Part shown: piece after piece, positions 1-7,918 of the stretch | Position numbering within the stretch: position 1 is the stretch's first letter | Layout: every line of letters starts with the position of its first letter | Notes under the pieces: model-generated | Told to the model about the DNA's origin: nothing | The model's input: the letters and a program-made list of their open reading frames with translations, nothing else | Databases searched by the model: none | Position numbers and translations under genes: made by a program | Source of the DNA: an uncultured Sulfitobacter sp. | GTDB lineage: Bacteria > Pseudomonadota > Alphaproteobacteria > Rhodobacterales > Rhodobacteraceae | DNA length: 64,000 nt | Direction: 5' to 3' | Assembly: GCF_947502895.1 (NCBI RefSeq) | Contig: NZ_CANNBM010000001.1 | Span: 682,001-746,000 of the forward strand

Positions 1-102
1 CAAGGCAATGTACTTCATGACCCAAGATATGCGCACGCGCCGCGTATCATGCAACCGCTCTGTCTTTCACGGCCAAAAATACTCTAGTGCTCCGCAAACA
101 AC

Positions 103-130
103 AAAAGGCCCCACCAAATGGCAGGGCCTG
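103..130 (-). terminator. Terminator after rplQ
   Basis: On the minus strand an inverted repeat with arms AGGCCC and GGGGCCT is followed by TTTTG. It lies about 25 bases past the rplQ stop codon, so it probably ends the last transcript of the ribosomal cluster. Called by eye. Confidence 0.7.
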
Positions 131-153
131 TCGCCTCATCAAGATGAGAAATT

Positions 154-570
154 TTATTCTGCGGCGTCTTCTGCTGCTACGCGGGCTTTGTCTGCGGCGC
201 CTTTGGCATCACGGTCGCGGTCTACGAATTCGATGATCGCCATGGGCGCCATGTCACCATAGCGGAAACCCGCTTTCAGCACGCGCACGTAACCACCCTG
301 GCGGTCTTTGTAGCGGGGGCCGAGGATGTCGAACAATTTTGTGACATACTGGTCTTCTTTGAGGCGCGCACGGGCCTGACGGCGCGCGTGCAGGTCGCCG
401 CGCTTGGCAAGCGTGATCATCTTTTCGATGATCGGGCGCAATTCTTTTGCTTTCGGCAATGTTGTCTTGATCTGCTCATGCTCGATCAGCGAGCCGGCCA
501 TGTTGGCCCAAAGCGCCTTGCGGTGCTCATGTGTGCGATTAAGACGGCGGTATCCACGTGCGTGACGCAT
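154..570 (-). CDS. rplQ: 50S ribosomal protein L17
   Basis: L17 (138 aa) binds 23S rRNA near the peptide exit tunnel. The protein begins MRHARGYRRLNRT, the conserved L17 N-terminus, and ends in an acidic/alanine tail of about 20 residues (DRDAKGAADKARVAAEDAAE), common in alphaproteobacteria. The reading frame stays open 38 codons upstream, but the ATG at 568-570 has a GGAG ribosome binding site and matches the family start. It follows rpoA as in the classical alpha operon, but 155 bp away across a palindromic repeat, so its expression may be partly uncoupled from rpoA. Confidence 0.97.
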   Translation of the reverse strand: MRHARGYRRLNRTHEHRKALWANMAGSLIEHEQIKTTLPKAKELRPIIEKMITLAKRGDLHARRQARARLKEDQYVTKLFDILGPRYKDRQGGYVRVLKAGFRYGDMAPMAIIEFVDRDRDAKGAADKARVAAEDAAE

Positions 571-673
571 TTTAGTTCTCCAATAGATATGCCCTCTACG
601 GGCGGTTTTACTTTGTCTGGCTGGCGTGCGTAGCGCCAACTCTCCTTGGGGCGGTTTTGCCCGGGTCGTGGGT

Positions 674-727
674 AAGGTGCGCAATGAATGCGCACCCTAC
701 GTAGGGTGTGCCCTATGGGCGCACCTT
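674..727. repeat. Palindromic intergenic repeat, copy A
   Basis: A 54-bp imperfect palindrome with perfect outer arms (AAGGTGCGC and GCGCACCTT) around a CCCTAC/GTAGGG centre. It fills the rpoA-rplQ gap and its last two bases are part of the rpoA stop codon. It is one of six related copies in this window, all in gaps of ribosomal or RNA polymerase gene clusters. It could fold in the rpoA-rplQ transcript. Confidence 0.85.
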
Positions 728-1742
728 AAAAGTTGTCTTCGAACTTCTTGGCCAGATCTTCGATGTTGTCCGGCGGCCAGTCCTCAACGTCCATGCCAAG
801 GTGCAGACCCATGCCTGACAACACTTCCTTGATCTCGTTCAAGGACTTGCGGCCAAAGTTCGGGGTGCGCAGCATTTCAGCTTCGGTCTTCTGGATCAGA
901 TCGCCAATATACACGATATTGTCGTTCTTCAGGCAGTTGGCGGAGCGTACAGACAGTTCCAGCTCGTCCACTTTCTTGAGCAGAAGCGGGTTGAACTCAA
1001 GGCCATCATCATCGTCCTGACGGGACGCAGACTCAGGCTCGTCGAAGTTGACGAAGATGCCCAGCTGATCCTGCAAAATGCGTGCGGCAAATGCCACGGC
1101 ATCGTCAGGCGTCAGGGAGCCGTCGGTCTCAACCTTCATTGTCAGCTTGTCATAGTCCAGCACTTGGCCCTCGCGGGTCGGCTGCACATCATAGCTGACT
1201 TTTTTCACAGGCGAGTAGATCGCGTCGATCGGAATAAGACCGATTGGCGCGTCTTCAGGCTTGTTCTTGTCAGCAGAGACGTAGCCTTTGCCAGTGTTGA
1301 CCATCAGCTCCATATAGATGTCTGCACCATCGTCGAGGTGGCAGATCACATGGTCGCGGTTCAGGATTTCGATGCCAGCAGATTCGCTGATATCGCCAGC
1401 CGTCACAACGCCGGGGCCTTTCGCTGAGATCGACAGGCGCTTTGGCCCTTCGACTTCCATGCGGATGGAAACGCCCTTGAGGTTCAGGATAATGTCGGTC
1501 ACGTCTTCACGAACGCCAGCAACGCTGGAAAATTCATGCAAAACATTGTCAATTTGTACAGATGTGATGGCTGCGCCCTGAAGCGAGCTCATCAATACAC
1601 GACGCAGCGCGTTGCCCATTGTGAGGCCAAAGCCGCGCTCGAGCGGTTCTGCAATCACCGTGGCCTGACGCGCAGGATCGTTGCCGGGTTTTACGTCAAG
1701 CTGTGTTGGCTTGATGAGTTCGGCCCAATTTTTGTGGATCAT
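726..1742 (-). CDS. rpoA: RNA polymerase alpha subunit
   Basis: Alpha subunit (338 aa) that dimerises to nucleate core RNA polymerase assembly and contacts upstream promoter DNA and activators. The N-terminal domain (about 1-235) includes the assembly region ERGFGLTMGNALRR; the C-terminal domain (about 255-338) carries the DNA-contact stretch RSANCLKNDNI and the helix-hairpin GRKSLNEIKEVL. The start is the ATG at 1740-1742 (MIHKNWAELIKP), the usual family start, preceded by GGAGGGA; the frame is open 15 codons further upstream. It sits between rpsK and rplQ as in the alpha operon; rpsD is absent from this stretch. Confidence 0.98.
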   Translation of the reverse strand: MIHKNWAELIKPTQLDVKPGNDPARQATVIAEPLERGFGLTMGNALRRVLMSSLQGAAITSVQIDNVLHEFSSVAGVREDVTDIILNLKGVSIRMEVEGPKRLSISAKGPGVVTAGDISESAGIEILNRDHVICHLDDGADIYMELMVNTGKGYVSADKNKPEDAPIGLIPIDAIYSPVKKVSYDVQPTREGQVLDYDKLTMKVETDGSLTPDDAVAFAARILQDQLGIFVNFDEPESASRQDDDDGLEFNPLLLKKVDELELSVRSANCLKNDNIVYIGDLIQKTEAEMLRTPNFGRKSLNEIKEVLSGMGLHLGMDVEDWPPDNIEDLAKKFEDNF

Positions 1743-1814
1743 TAGTCCCTCCATTCTTGTTCGCATCCGTATGTCCGTCCGGAGCAAACTCCCGAGGTTT
1801 CAGAAATAGCTTCA

Positions 1815-1842
1815 AGGGTCCGCGCAAAAGTGCGCGAACCCT
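1815..1842 (-). terminator. Hairpin between rpsK and rpoA
   Basis: An inverted repeat, AGGGT-CGCGCA pairing with TGCGCG-ACCCT with a mismatch inside the stem, in the 118-bp rpsK-rpoA gap. No strong T-tract follows on the minus strand, so it may be an attenuator, processing or stability hairpin rather than a true terminator. Confidence 0.4.
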
Positions 1843-1860
1843 CTGTAGAACAGTCGTCGC

Positions 1861-2250
1861 TTAGACGCGGCGGCGCTTTGGTGGGCGGCAGCCGTTGTGG
1901 GCCATTGGTGTCACGTCACGGATGGATGTGATGTTGAAACCAGCAGCGGCCAGAGCGCGCAATGCACTCTCGCGACCGGAACCTGCGCCTTGCACTTCAA
2001 CCTCGAGCGTTTTCACGCCGTGGTCCTGTGCTTTTTTGCCTGCATCTTCAGCAGCCATCTGGGCGGCATAGGGCGTTGATTTACGCGACCCTTTGAAGCC
2101 CATCGTGCCAGCAGAGGACCACGAAATCGCGTTGCCCTGCACATCGGAGATGAGGATTTTTGTGTTGTTGAAAGAAGAGTTCACATGCGCCACACCTGCG
2201 GCGATGTTCTTGGAGACCTTCTTCTTGGTGCGTTTTGTATCGCGTGCCAT
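1861..2250 (-). CDS. rpsK: 30S ribosomal protein S11
   Basis: S11 (129 aa) forms the platform of the small subunit beside the Shine-Dalgarno cleft. The core reads HVNSSFNNTKILISDVQGN and the basic C-terminus NGCRPPKRRRV is diagnostic. An ATG start follows a GGAGGG site, 15 bp after the rpsM stop. Full length for the family. It is cotranscribed with rpsM and separated from rpoA by 118 bp holding a hairpin. Confidence 0.98.
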   Translation of the reverse strand: MARDTKRTKKKVSKNIAAGVAHVNSSFNNTKILISDVQGNAISWSSAGTMGFKGSRKSTPYAAQMAAEDAGKKAQDHGVKTLEVEVQGAGSGRESALRALAAAGFNITSIRDVTPMAHNGCRPPKRRRV

Positions 2251-2265
2251 GATCTATGCCCTCCC

Positions 2266-2634
2266 TTATTTCTTCTTGCCAGCAATGGCCTTTGCGGGGC
2301 CTTTGCGGGTGCGTGCATTGGTGTGTGTACGCTGGCCGCGCACAGGAAGATTACGACGGTGGCGCAGGCCACGGTAGCAACCCAGATCCATCAGACGTTT
2401 GATGTTCATCTGCGTGTCGCGACGCAAATCACCTTCGACGGAGTAGTTTTCGTCGATGTGCTCGCGGATTTTTACGACTTCGGTATCCGACAGCTCGTTG
2501 ACGCGGCGCGTCATGTCGATGCCAACAGCTTCGCAGATTTTCTCTGCGGAGGAGTTTCCGATACCAGTGATATATGTGAGGGCGATTGGAACCCGCTTTG
2601 CAGTCGGGATGTTTACGCCGGCAATACGTGCCAC
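2266..2634 (-). CDS. rpsM: 30S ribosomal protein S13
   Basis: S13 (122 aa) sits in the small subunit head and contacts the P-site tRNA and the large subunit. The frame is open 23 codons upstream, but the family N-terminus ARIAGVNIPTAKRVPIALTYI begins at the GTG at 2632-2634, which has AAAGGA about 10 bases upstream; this start gives the usual length. The C-terminal RGQRTHTNARTRKGPAKAIAGKKK tail is typical. It heads the rpsM-rpsK pair. Confidence 0.93.
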   Translation of the reverse strand: MARIAGVNIPTAKRVPIALTYITGIGNSSAEKICEAVGIDMTRRVNELSDTEVVKIREHIDENYSVEGDLRRDTQMNIKRLMDLGCYRGLRHRRNLPVRGQRTHTNARTRKGPAKAIAGKKK

Positions 2635-2835
2635 GTGTGCAATTCCTTTTCGTTGCGGGTCCGTAATGCCGGACCCTTTTTTCACAACGTAAGCCCGAGG
2701 CATTTTACCTACGGGCCTAAGTCATATCGAGGTGTTCTAAGCGGGGGGCGACCCCGCGATTCCCGTGTGGGATAGCGGCTTTTAGGAGGGTTAGCAGGGG
2801 CGGTCAACCCCATGTAGCAAAGCCTGTGAAACCAC

Positions 2836-3084
2836 TCACCCAATCGCATCGGGATGTCGTGTTTGAACACCGTCAAATGTCGACTTTGTTGAGCATCCCG
2901 AATGTGCCGCTTTCTATTCAAATGCCGCCGCCGCACCATCGGCATAGTCTTTGTGGGCAAACACCCTGCCGTGACATTCAGCGCAGCGCAAAAGCGGTTT
3001 TGGATCGAATTGCAGCGCCTGCTCTATCGAGACTTCGCCCCAGACCCCCGCAAAGAAGGCCCCAGCGATGACGCCTTTAGGCAT
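2836..3084 (-). pseudogene. Small zinc-ribbon-like gene coupled to adk, interrupted by TAG
   Basis: An ATG at 3082-3084 overlaps the adk stop (ATGCCTAA), the arrangement of a translationally coupled downstream gene. It encodes MPKGVIAGAFFAGVWGEVSIEQAL, then a cysteine/histidine stretch RCAECHGRVFAHKDY, then AAAFE and an in-frame TAG at 2914-2916. Translation past the TAG continues for 25 codons (KAAHSGCSTKSTF to HPDAIG) and ends in TGA at 2836. The Cys-x-x-Cys before the TAG and the His-x-x-Cys after it look like halves of one zinc site, so the TAG seems to cut a once-intact gene of about 81 codons. A single C to T change from CAG (Gln) would explain it. Alternatives: a genuine 56-residue protein, readthrough, or a sequencing error. 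No function is assigned. Confidence 0.5.
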
Positions 3085-3727
3085 CCAGCACGGCAGCAAT
3101 GCTTTTTTGAACTTCTTCCATCGTACCCAGACCGTCAACAGAACCCAGCATCTCCTTGGCGTAATAATAGCCGATCAATGGGGAGGTCTGTTTGTAATAC
3201 GCCATCAAACGGGTTTTGAGGCTTTCCTCGTTGTCATCTGCGCGACGCTTGAACTCTTTTTTCTCACCGCAGGAAGTACAAACACCATCGGCGGGGATAG
3301 GCTTGGTGTTGTCGTTATAGACCTCACCGCAGCCAGCGCAGGTGGAACGTGCGGTAATACGATCAACGAGGGCCTCGTCATCCACCCGCATTTCGATAAC
3401 AGAATCGAGGGTTTGCCCTTCGGCCTGCATCAAAGCACCCAACGCATCCGCCTGAGCCAAGGTGCGCGGGAAGCCGTCAAAGATATATCCCCCGTGCTCC
3501 GACTTGTCGGTGAGCTTTTCACGAATAAGACCAATAACGATTTCGTCTGTTACCAACGCACCGCGGGCCATGACATCGGCGACGATATTGCCCATCTCAG
3601 TTCCACTGTCTTTTGCCTCGCGCAGCATGTCGCCCGTGCTGAGCTGAACCATATTACGTGTCTCGACGAGATGACGTGCTTGTGTGCCTTTGCCCGCACC
3701 GGGGGGCCCCAGAAGAATAATGTTCAT
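3077..3727 (-). CDS. adk: Adenylate kinase, zinc-lid type
   Basis: Adenylate kinase (216 aa) interconverts AMP + ATP and 2 ADP in the cytoplasm. The P-loop GPPGAGKGTQA is at residues 7-17, the AMP-binding segment DGFPRTLAQA near 84-93, and the long LID carries four cysteines (CAGC and CTSC), indicating the zinc-binding form rather than the enterobacterial one. Its ATG overlaps the secY stop by 4 bases, so the two are translationally coupled, as in the classical spc operon. A small interrupted gene overlaps its 3' end. Confidence 0.98.
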   Translation of the reverse strand: MNIILLGPPGAGKGTQARHLVETRNMVQLSTGDMLREAKDSGTEMGNIVADVMARGALVTDEIVIGLIREKLTDKSEHGGYIFDGFPRTLAQADALGALMQAEGQTLDSVIEMRVDDEALVDRITARSTCAGCGEVYNDNTKPIPADGVCTSCGEKKEFKRRADDNEESLKTRLMAYYKQTSPLIGYYYAKEMLGSVDGLGTMEEVQKSIAAVLDA

Positions 3728-5088
3728 TTGCGTGCAGGGCTCCGTTTCTTGCGACCTTTGCCAGATTTACCGCGCAACTGCGATTTCTCCAACAGGCCTT
3801 CATATTGATGCGCCAGCAGGTGGCTTTGCACCTGTTGGATTGTGTCCATGGTCACGGATACCACAATCAGTACGGATGTACCGCCAAAATAGAATGGAAT
3901 CGCGAATTGACCGCGTAGGATCTCGGGAAGTATGCAGACTGCCGCCAAATACCCTGAACCAAGGACAAGCACGCGGTTGACCACATACTCAAGATACTCC
4001 GCTGTCTTTTTTCCTGGGCGGATACCGGGGATAAAGCCGTTCTGGTTTTTGAGGTTATCTGCGACATCGTCAGGTTTGAAAGCAACGTTGAACGTATAGA
4101 AATACGCAAAGAAAACGATCATCAGGATGAAGAACAACAAATAGAGCGGCTGACCAGGGCCAAAGTTTGCCAACAGCCACGACATAACAGGGTTCGTCGA
4201 GTTGCCCGAAAAGGTGCTAATTGTGACCGGCAAGAGTAGCAGCGAGCTTGCGAAGATCGCAGGGATAACGCCCGACGGATTGACCTTGACGGGCAAGTGG
4301 CTGGAGCCACCGTCATAAACCTTCATGCCGACCTGACGGCGCGGGTACTGGATATGGATCTTGCGCAAGGCACGCTCCATAAACACGACGAACATAATGG
4401 TAGCGATCACCATAACCAGAACGCCAACGATCACGGCAGGGCTGATCGCACCCGAACGGCCCGAGGCAAAGAACTGCGCAATGGCGGCAGGGACTTCGGC
4501 AATGATGCCGACAAAAATAATGAGCGAGATGCCATTGCCGATACCGCGTGCGGTGATCTGCTCACCCAGCCACATCAGGAACATGGTGCCGCCCACAAGT
4601 GTGATCATACAAGAGACAATGAAGAATGCGCCAGGATCGGCGGCAATTTCACCTGCCTGCAGTGATACAGCCAGACCGTATGATTGCACCGTGGCCAATG
4701 CCACAGTACCCCAGCGGGTATATTGGTTGATCTTCTTGCGCCCCTGCTCACCCTCTTTTTTGAGCTGTTCAAGCGCTGGCACCATCGAGGTCAAAAGCTG
4801 CACGATGATCGAGGCCGAGATATAGGGCATGATCCCCAGTGCAAAGATACCCATGCGGCCCAAGGCACCACCGGTAAACATCGACACCATACCGCCGATG
4901 CCCTGCCCCGCGCTCTCCATAAACTCGCGCAATGCGGCGCCGTCGATACCGGGCACGGGGATAAACGTCCCCAAACGGTAAACGATTAGCAGACCCAGCG
5001 TGAAAAGGATGCGGTGGCGCAGGTCGGTCGCCTTGCCAAAGGCGGACCAGCTTGAGTTTGCGGCCATATTCTCGACGGCAGATACCAT
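3724..5088 (-). CDS. secY: Protein translocase subunit SecY
   Basis: SecY (454 aa) is the channel subunit of the SecYEG inner-membrane translocon; secE lies at 48.6 kb. Ten membrane segments are readable, beginning LGLLIVYRLGTFIPVPGID, with the lateral-gate region and the cytoplasmic loop NVAFKPDDVADNLKNQNGFIPGIRPG. The C-terminus is strongly basic (KSGKGRKKRSPARK). Length is normal. It is separated from rplO by 117 bp containing a terminator-like hairpin, unlike the tight spacing usual in spc operons, and is coupled to adk by an ATGA overlap. Confidence 0.98.
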   Translation of the reverse strand: MVSAVENMAANSSWSAFGKATDLRHRILFTLGLLIVYRLGTFIPVPGIDGAALREFMESAGQGIGGMVSMFTGGALGRMGIFALGIMPYISASIIVQLLTSMVPALEQLKKEGEQGRKKINQYTRWGTVALATVQSYGLAVSLQAGEIAADPGAFFIVSCMITLVGGTMFLMWLGEQITARGIGNGISLIIFVGIIAEVPAAIAQFFASGRSGAISPAVIVGVLVMVIATIMFVVFMERALRKIHIQYPRRQVGMKVYDGGSSHLPVKVNPSGVIPAIFASSLLLLPVTISTFSGNSTNPVMSWLLANFGPGQPLYLLFFILMIVFFAYFYTFNVAFKPDDVADNLKNQNGFIPGIRPGKKTAEYLEYVVNRVLVLGSGYLAAVCILPEILRGQFAIPFYFGGTSVLIVVSVTMDTIQQVQSHLLAHQYEGLLEKSQLRGKSGKGRKKRSPARK

Positions 5089-5112
5089 GTGAGGGCTCTC
5101 TTTTTTAGAACA

Positions 5113-5150
5113 AAAACGCCGCCCGAACCGTTTTCCGGCGGGCGGCGTTT
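5113..5150 (-). terminator. Terminator-like hairpin between rplO and secY
   Basis: Long arms AAACGCCGCCCG and CGGGCGGCGTTT are followed on the minus strand by a T-run. It sits after rplO and before secY, genes that are normally cotranscribed without a break. It could be a partial terminator setting the ratio of ribosomal protein to SecY/Adk mRNA; secY would then need readthrough or its own promoter. Confidence 0.65.
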
Positions 5151-5205
5151 GGAAAACTTACAGCACTATGTAAGCGGCTTGCACGCCGCTCACAAGACCG
5201 AAGGC

Positions 5206-5688
5206 TTACTCGGACGCTTCTACGGCCGCCGCTGCTTTTACAGTCAGGCTCCCGCCTGCCTTTTCAACAGCTTCAATGGCGGACTTGGACGCGCCTGTCA
5301 CATCAAGGTTCAGCTTTGCAGTCACGTCGCCTTTTGCAAGGATGCGGATGCCATCGCGCTTGCGACGTACCACACCGGAAGCGACCAGCGCGTCTTCGGT
5401 GATGACCGATTTGATGTCGAGCTTGCCCGCGTCGACGAATTTCTGGATCAGGCCCAGATTGATCGCGGAGTAGGATTTACGGTTCGGCTTGTTAAAGCCA
5501 CGCTTTGGCAGACGTTGGTAGAGGGGCATCTGGCCACCTTCATACCCTTTGATCGCCACACCCGAACGGGATTTTTGACCTTTGATACCACGGCCACCCA
5601 TTTTACCGGTGCCGGAGCCTGGACCACGGCCAACGCGCTTGCGTGGTTTCGTGGCGCCTGGATTGTCGGAAAGTTCGTGCAGTTTCAT
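5206..5688 (-). CDS. rplO: 50S ribosomal protein L15
   Basis: L15 (160 aa) stabilises the central core of the large subunit. The start MKLHELSDNPGATKPRKRVGRGPGSG and the glycine-rich region KGQKSRSGVAIKGYEGGQMPLYQRLPKRGF are diagnostic. The ATG has an AGGAG site. In most bacteria rplO directly follows rpmD; here an acyltransferase gene and a terminator lie between them, and another hairpin follows rplO. Confidence 0.98.
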   Translation of the reverse strand: MKLHELSDNPGATKPRKRVGRGPGSGTGKMGGRGIKGQKSRSGVAIKGYEGGQMPLYQRLPKRGFNKPNRKSYSAINLGLIQKFVDAGKLDIKSVITEDALVASGVVRRKRDGIRILAKGDVTAKLNLDVTGASKSAIEAVEKAGGSLTVKAAAAVEASE

Positions 5689-5825
5689 GTCGCTTCTCCT
5701 TTTGCCGGAAATACCCCCCAGCGACGGGAGCGGGTAGACGCGGCGTTACGATTCTGGTGGGCGGGGCTCCGTCCACTGCGCGCGTATAGGCGAAGGTGAG
5801 GTATGAGGCAAGAGGGTCTGCCCCC

Positions 5826-6821
5826 TCAGAAGCCCAACAGTTTCGTAAGGCGAAGCCTGCGGGCGACCGCCAGAACCAAGAGCGGCGCAATCAAGCCAAT
5901 CAAAGTGGTGGCGAGCAAGATAAATGACAGACTGTCGATCTCAATTTTGAGCATTGCGATGCGCAGTGTAGCCGAGAATATCGTATGGGTCAGATAGATC
6001 ACCATCGATGTTTTACCCAAATAGAGAAGACCCTGCAAAACACGGGTCTCACCCCCGTTGTCCACATGCGGCCATGCCATCCATCCAAAAATCAATAGTA
6101 AGGCAGAACCGATCATGGGATTGCCCAGCGGCTGGCCCGCCATAAACAGGCCTATGTACCCCAGAAACAAGCAAGCCCCGAGGACGGCAGTAAACTTGCC
6201 CCCCCGTTTAAGGTTGTCGCTGCCACCGATTGCGATCCCGATCAGGAAATAGGGCATGTGGGCCACCATTGGCCCCCAGATCAGGGAGGGAACAGAGATA
6301 TTGGGCAACATATATGCCAAAACCAGCCCAATGGTCCCTGCCCCAATGCGCCAATATCTTTGCGGTATCCAGCGAGGCAGAGGTGCATAAAGCAGGATCA
6401 AAAAGTAATGACACAGGAACAGCGCCCAGAGAAACCACAAATGCTCATACGGGGGGAGCGGCACAAGGGGGAAGTCGGTGAGTGTGACGGGCGTGTTTAC
6501 CGCAGTACCGCCCAAAAGTTTGAACCCGAAGAACACCCACGTCCACAACGCCATAGGCCACAACAGACGCGTGACGCGGCCTTTGAGTAAGGCCGTTGTC
6601 TTGTATTTCCCGAGAGTTTCGAGGAACAGCAATCCAGACAGAAAAAAGAACAGGGGCATGTGAAAAGCGTAAATGCCCGCGTCAATTGCCGCAAAAACCG
6701 CGTTGTTCGGAATGAGACCTGCCCCAAAAGCACCCCGCCATGCATGCCCAAACACCACGAGGATAATACCGATCCCTCTGGCGCTGTCGATCGCATCAAG
6801 ACGGGTTGTCGGGTGTGTCAT
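5826..6821 (-). CDS. Acyltransferase family 3 membrane protein
   Basis: A polytopic membrane protein of about 331 aa in the acyltransferase-3 family (OafA/fucose 4-O-acetylase type), which O-acylate sugars of cell-surface polysaccharides. It begins RLDAIDSARGIGIILVVFGHAWRG, the conserved first segment with its His, and has about ten hydrophobic segments (MPLFFFLSGLLFLE, HLWFLWALFLCHYFLILL, VIYLTHTIFSATLRI). The ATG at 6819-6821 was chosen; the frame is open 20 codons further to a GTG, and neither has a strong ribosome binding site. It lies between the terminator after rpmD and rplO, so it interrupts the spc operon. The acceptor cannot be told from sequence. Confidence 0.85.
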   Translation of the reverse strand: MTHPTTRLDAIDSARGIGIILVVFGHAWRGAFGAGLIPNNAVFAAIDAGIYAFHMPLFFFLSGLLFLETLGKYKTTALLKGRVTRLLWPMALWTWVFFGFKLLGGTAVNTPVTLTDFPLVPLPPYEHLWFLWALFLCHYFLILLYAPLPRWIPQRYWRIGAGTIGLVLAYMLPNISVPSLIWGPMVAHMPYFLIGIAIGGSDNLKRGGKFTAVLGACLFLGYIGLFMAGQPLGNPMIGSALLLIFGWMAWPHVDNGGETRVLQGLLYLGKTSMVIYLTHTIFSATLRIAMLKIEIDSLSFILLATTLIGLIAPLLVLAVARRLRLTKLLGF

Positions 6822-6941
6822 CTGGAGAGGCTCATGGTCTATTATTGGCTGGTAGGTAACGCTTAACCGCTTTGAAACCACAGGATTAGGGGAATTCCGT
6901 GGCGAAATCAGTCAGATTGTAGGGTTTTAGCCAAAATACGC

Positions 6942-6972
6942 AAAACGCCCCGCAGATAACTACGGGGCGTTT
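6942..6972 (-). terminator. Terminator after rpmD
   Basis: Arms AAACGCCCCG and CGGGGCGTTTT lie 34 bp past the rpmD stop and are followed on the minus strand by T-rich sequence. It probably ends the rpmC-to-rpmD transcript before the acyltransferase gene. Confidence 0.75.
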
Positions 6973-7005
6973 CGATGTACTTTGAAGAGTGGTTGGTCGT
7001 TCGAC

Positions 7006-7194
7006 CTAGCCTTTTTCTTCGATGATCTCGACCATGTGGCTGATCTTGTTAATCATCCCGCGCACGGAAGGAGTGTCTTCCAGCTCGCGTACACGGTGCA
7101 TTTTGTTCAGGCCCAGACCTACCAGCGTAGCACGCTGTTTTGCGGGGCGGCGGATAGGGGAGCCTACCTGCTTGATTACGATTGTCTTGGCCAT
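7006..7194 (-). CDS. rpmD: 50S ribosomal protein L30
   Basis: L30 (62 aa), a small large-subunit protein. The sequence KTIVIKQVGSPIRRPAKQRATLVGLGL followed by MHRVRELEDTPSVRGMINKISHMVEI is classical L30. It begins 2 bp after the rpsE stop, so it is coupled to it, and is the last gene before a strong hairpin. Confidence 0.97.
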   Translation of the reverse strand: MAKTIVIKQVGSPIRRPAKQRATLVGLGLNKMHRVRELEDTPSVRGMINKISHMVEIIEEKG

Positions 7195-7196
7195 GC

Positions 7197-7778
7197 TTAT
7201 GCCTCCTCAGCCACTTGAGCGGAAGAATCGGATGCATCTTCACGCTTGGGCAGAATGTCGGCCACTTTCTTACCGCGACGCTGTGCGACAGAACGGGGCG
7301 ACTGTTCTTTTTTCAATCCGTCCATGGTGGCGCGGATCATGTTGTAGGGGTTCTGCGAACCGATAGATTTGGACACAACGTCTTTGACGCCGAGCATCTC
7401 GAACACGGCACGCATTGGACCACCGGCGATGATGCCTGTACCCTCTGGCGCGGTGCGCATGATGACTTTGCCTGCGCCGTGACGGCCGGACATATCGTGG
7501 TGCAGCGTACGACCTTCGCGCAGTTGCACGCGGATCATCTGGCGCTTGGCCTGCTCGGTGGCTTTGCGGATGGCCTCAGGGACCTCTTTCGCTTTACCTT
7601 TGCCAAAGCCTACGCGGCCTTTCTGGTCACCTACAACAACGAGCGCTGCAAAACCAAAACGCTTACCACCTTTTACGGTTTTGGAAACGCGGTTGATGGC
7701 GACCAAGCGGTCAGCGAATTCGGGCGCTTCTTCGCGCTGGTTACGGCGATTACCGCCGCGGTTGTCGTCTCTGGCCAT
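7197..7778 (-). CDS. rpsE: 30S ribosomal protein S5
   Basis: S5 (193 aa) takes part in decoding accuracy and mRNA unwinding. It has the S5 double-stranded RNA-binding domain (FADRLVAINRVSKTVKGGKRFGF, with the loop VVGDQKGRVGFGKGKAKEVPEAI) and the C-terminal domain with AGGPMRAVFEMLGVKDVVSKSIGSQNPYNMIRATMDGL. The tail after residue 175 is acidic and variable. An ATG with an AAGGAG site. It is separated from rplR by 140 bp that hold repeat copy B. Confidence 0.98.
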   Translation of the reverse strand: MARDDNRGGNRRNQREEAPEFADRLVAINRVSKTVKGGKRFGFAALVVVGDQKGRVGFGKGKAKEVPEAIRKATEQAKRQMIRVQLREGRTLHHDMSGRHGAGKVIMRTAPEGTGIIAGGPMRAVFEMLGVKDVVSKSIGSQNPYNMIRATMDGLKKEQSPRSVAQRRGKKVADILPKREDASDSSAQVAEEA

Positions 7779-7854
7779 GTCGGCCTCCTTAGCTTGCGGG
7801 CGCGTGCCCTGTTGTCACAACCCTTGGTGAGCGGAGCTCCCGGGTCATCGAAGA

Positions 7855-7911
7855 TGCACAGTGAAGCGCACCCTACAGTGTGGTAGGTAGGGTGCGCATT
7901 CACTGCGCACC
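7855..7911. repeat. Palindromic intergenic repeat, copy B
   Basis: Arms GCAGTG..GCGCACCCTAC and GTAGGGTGCGC..CACTGC flank a short AT-rich centre. It lies in the rplR-rpsE gap, 7 bp from the rplR stop codon. Same family as the other five copies; this one has lost part of the left outer arm. Confidence 0.75.
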
Positions 7912-7918
7912 CCAGTTC

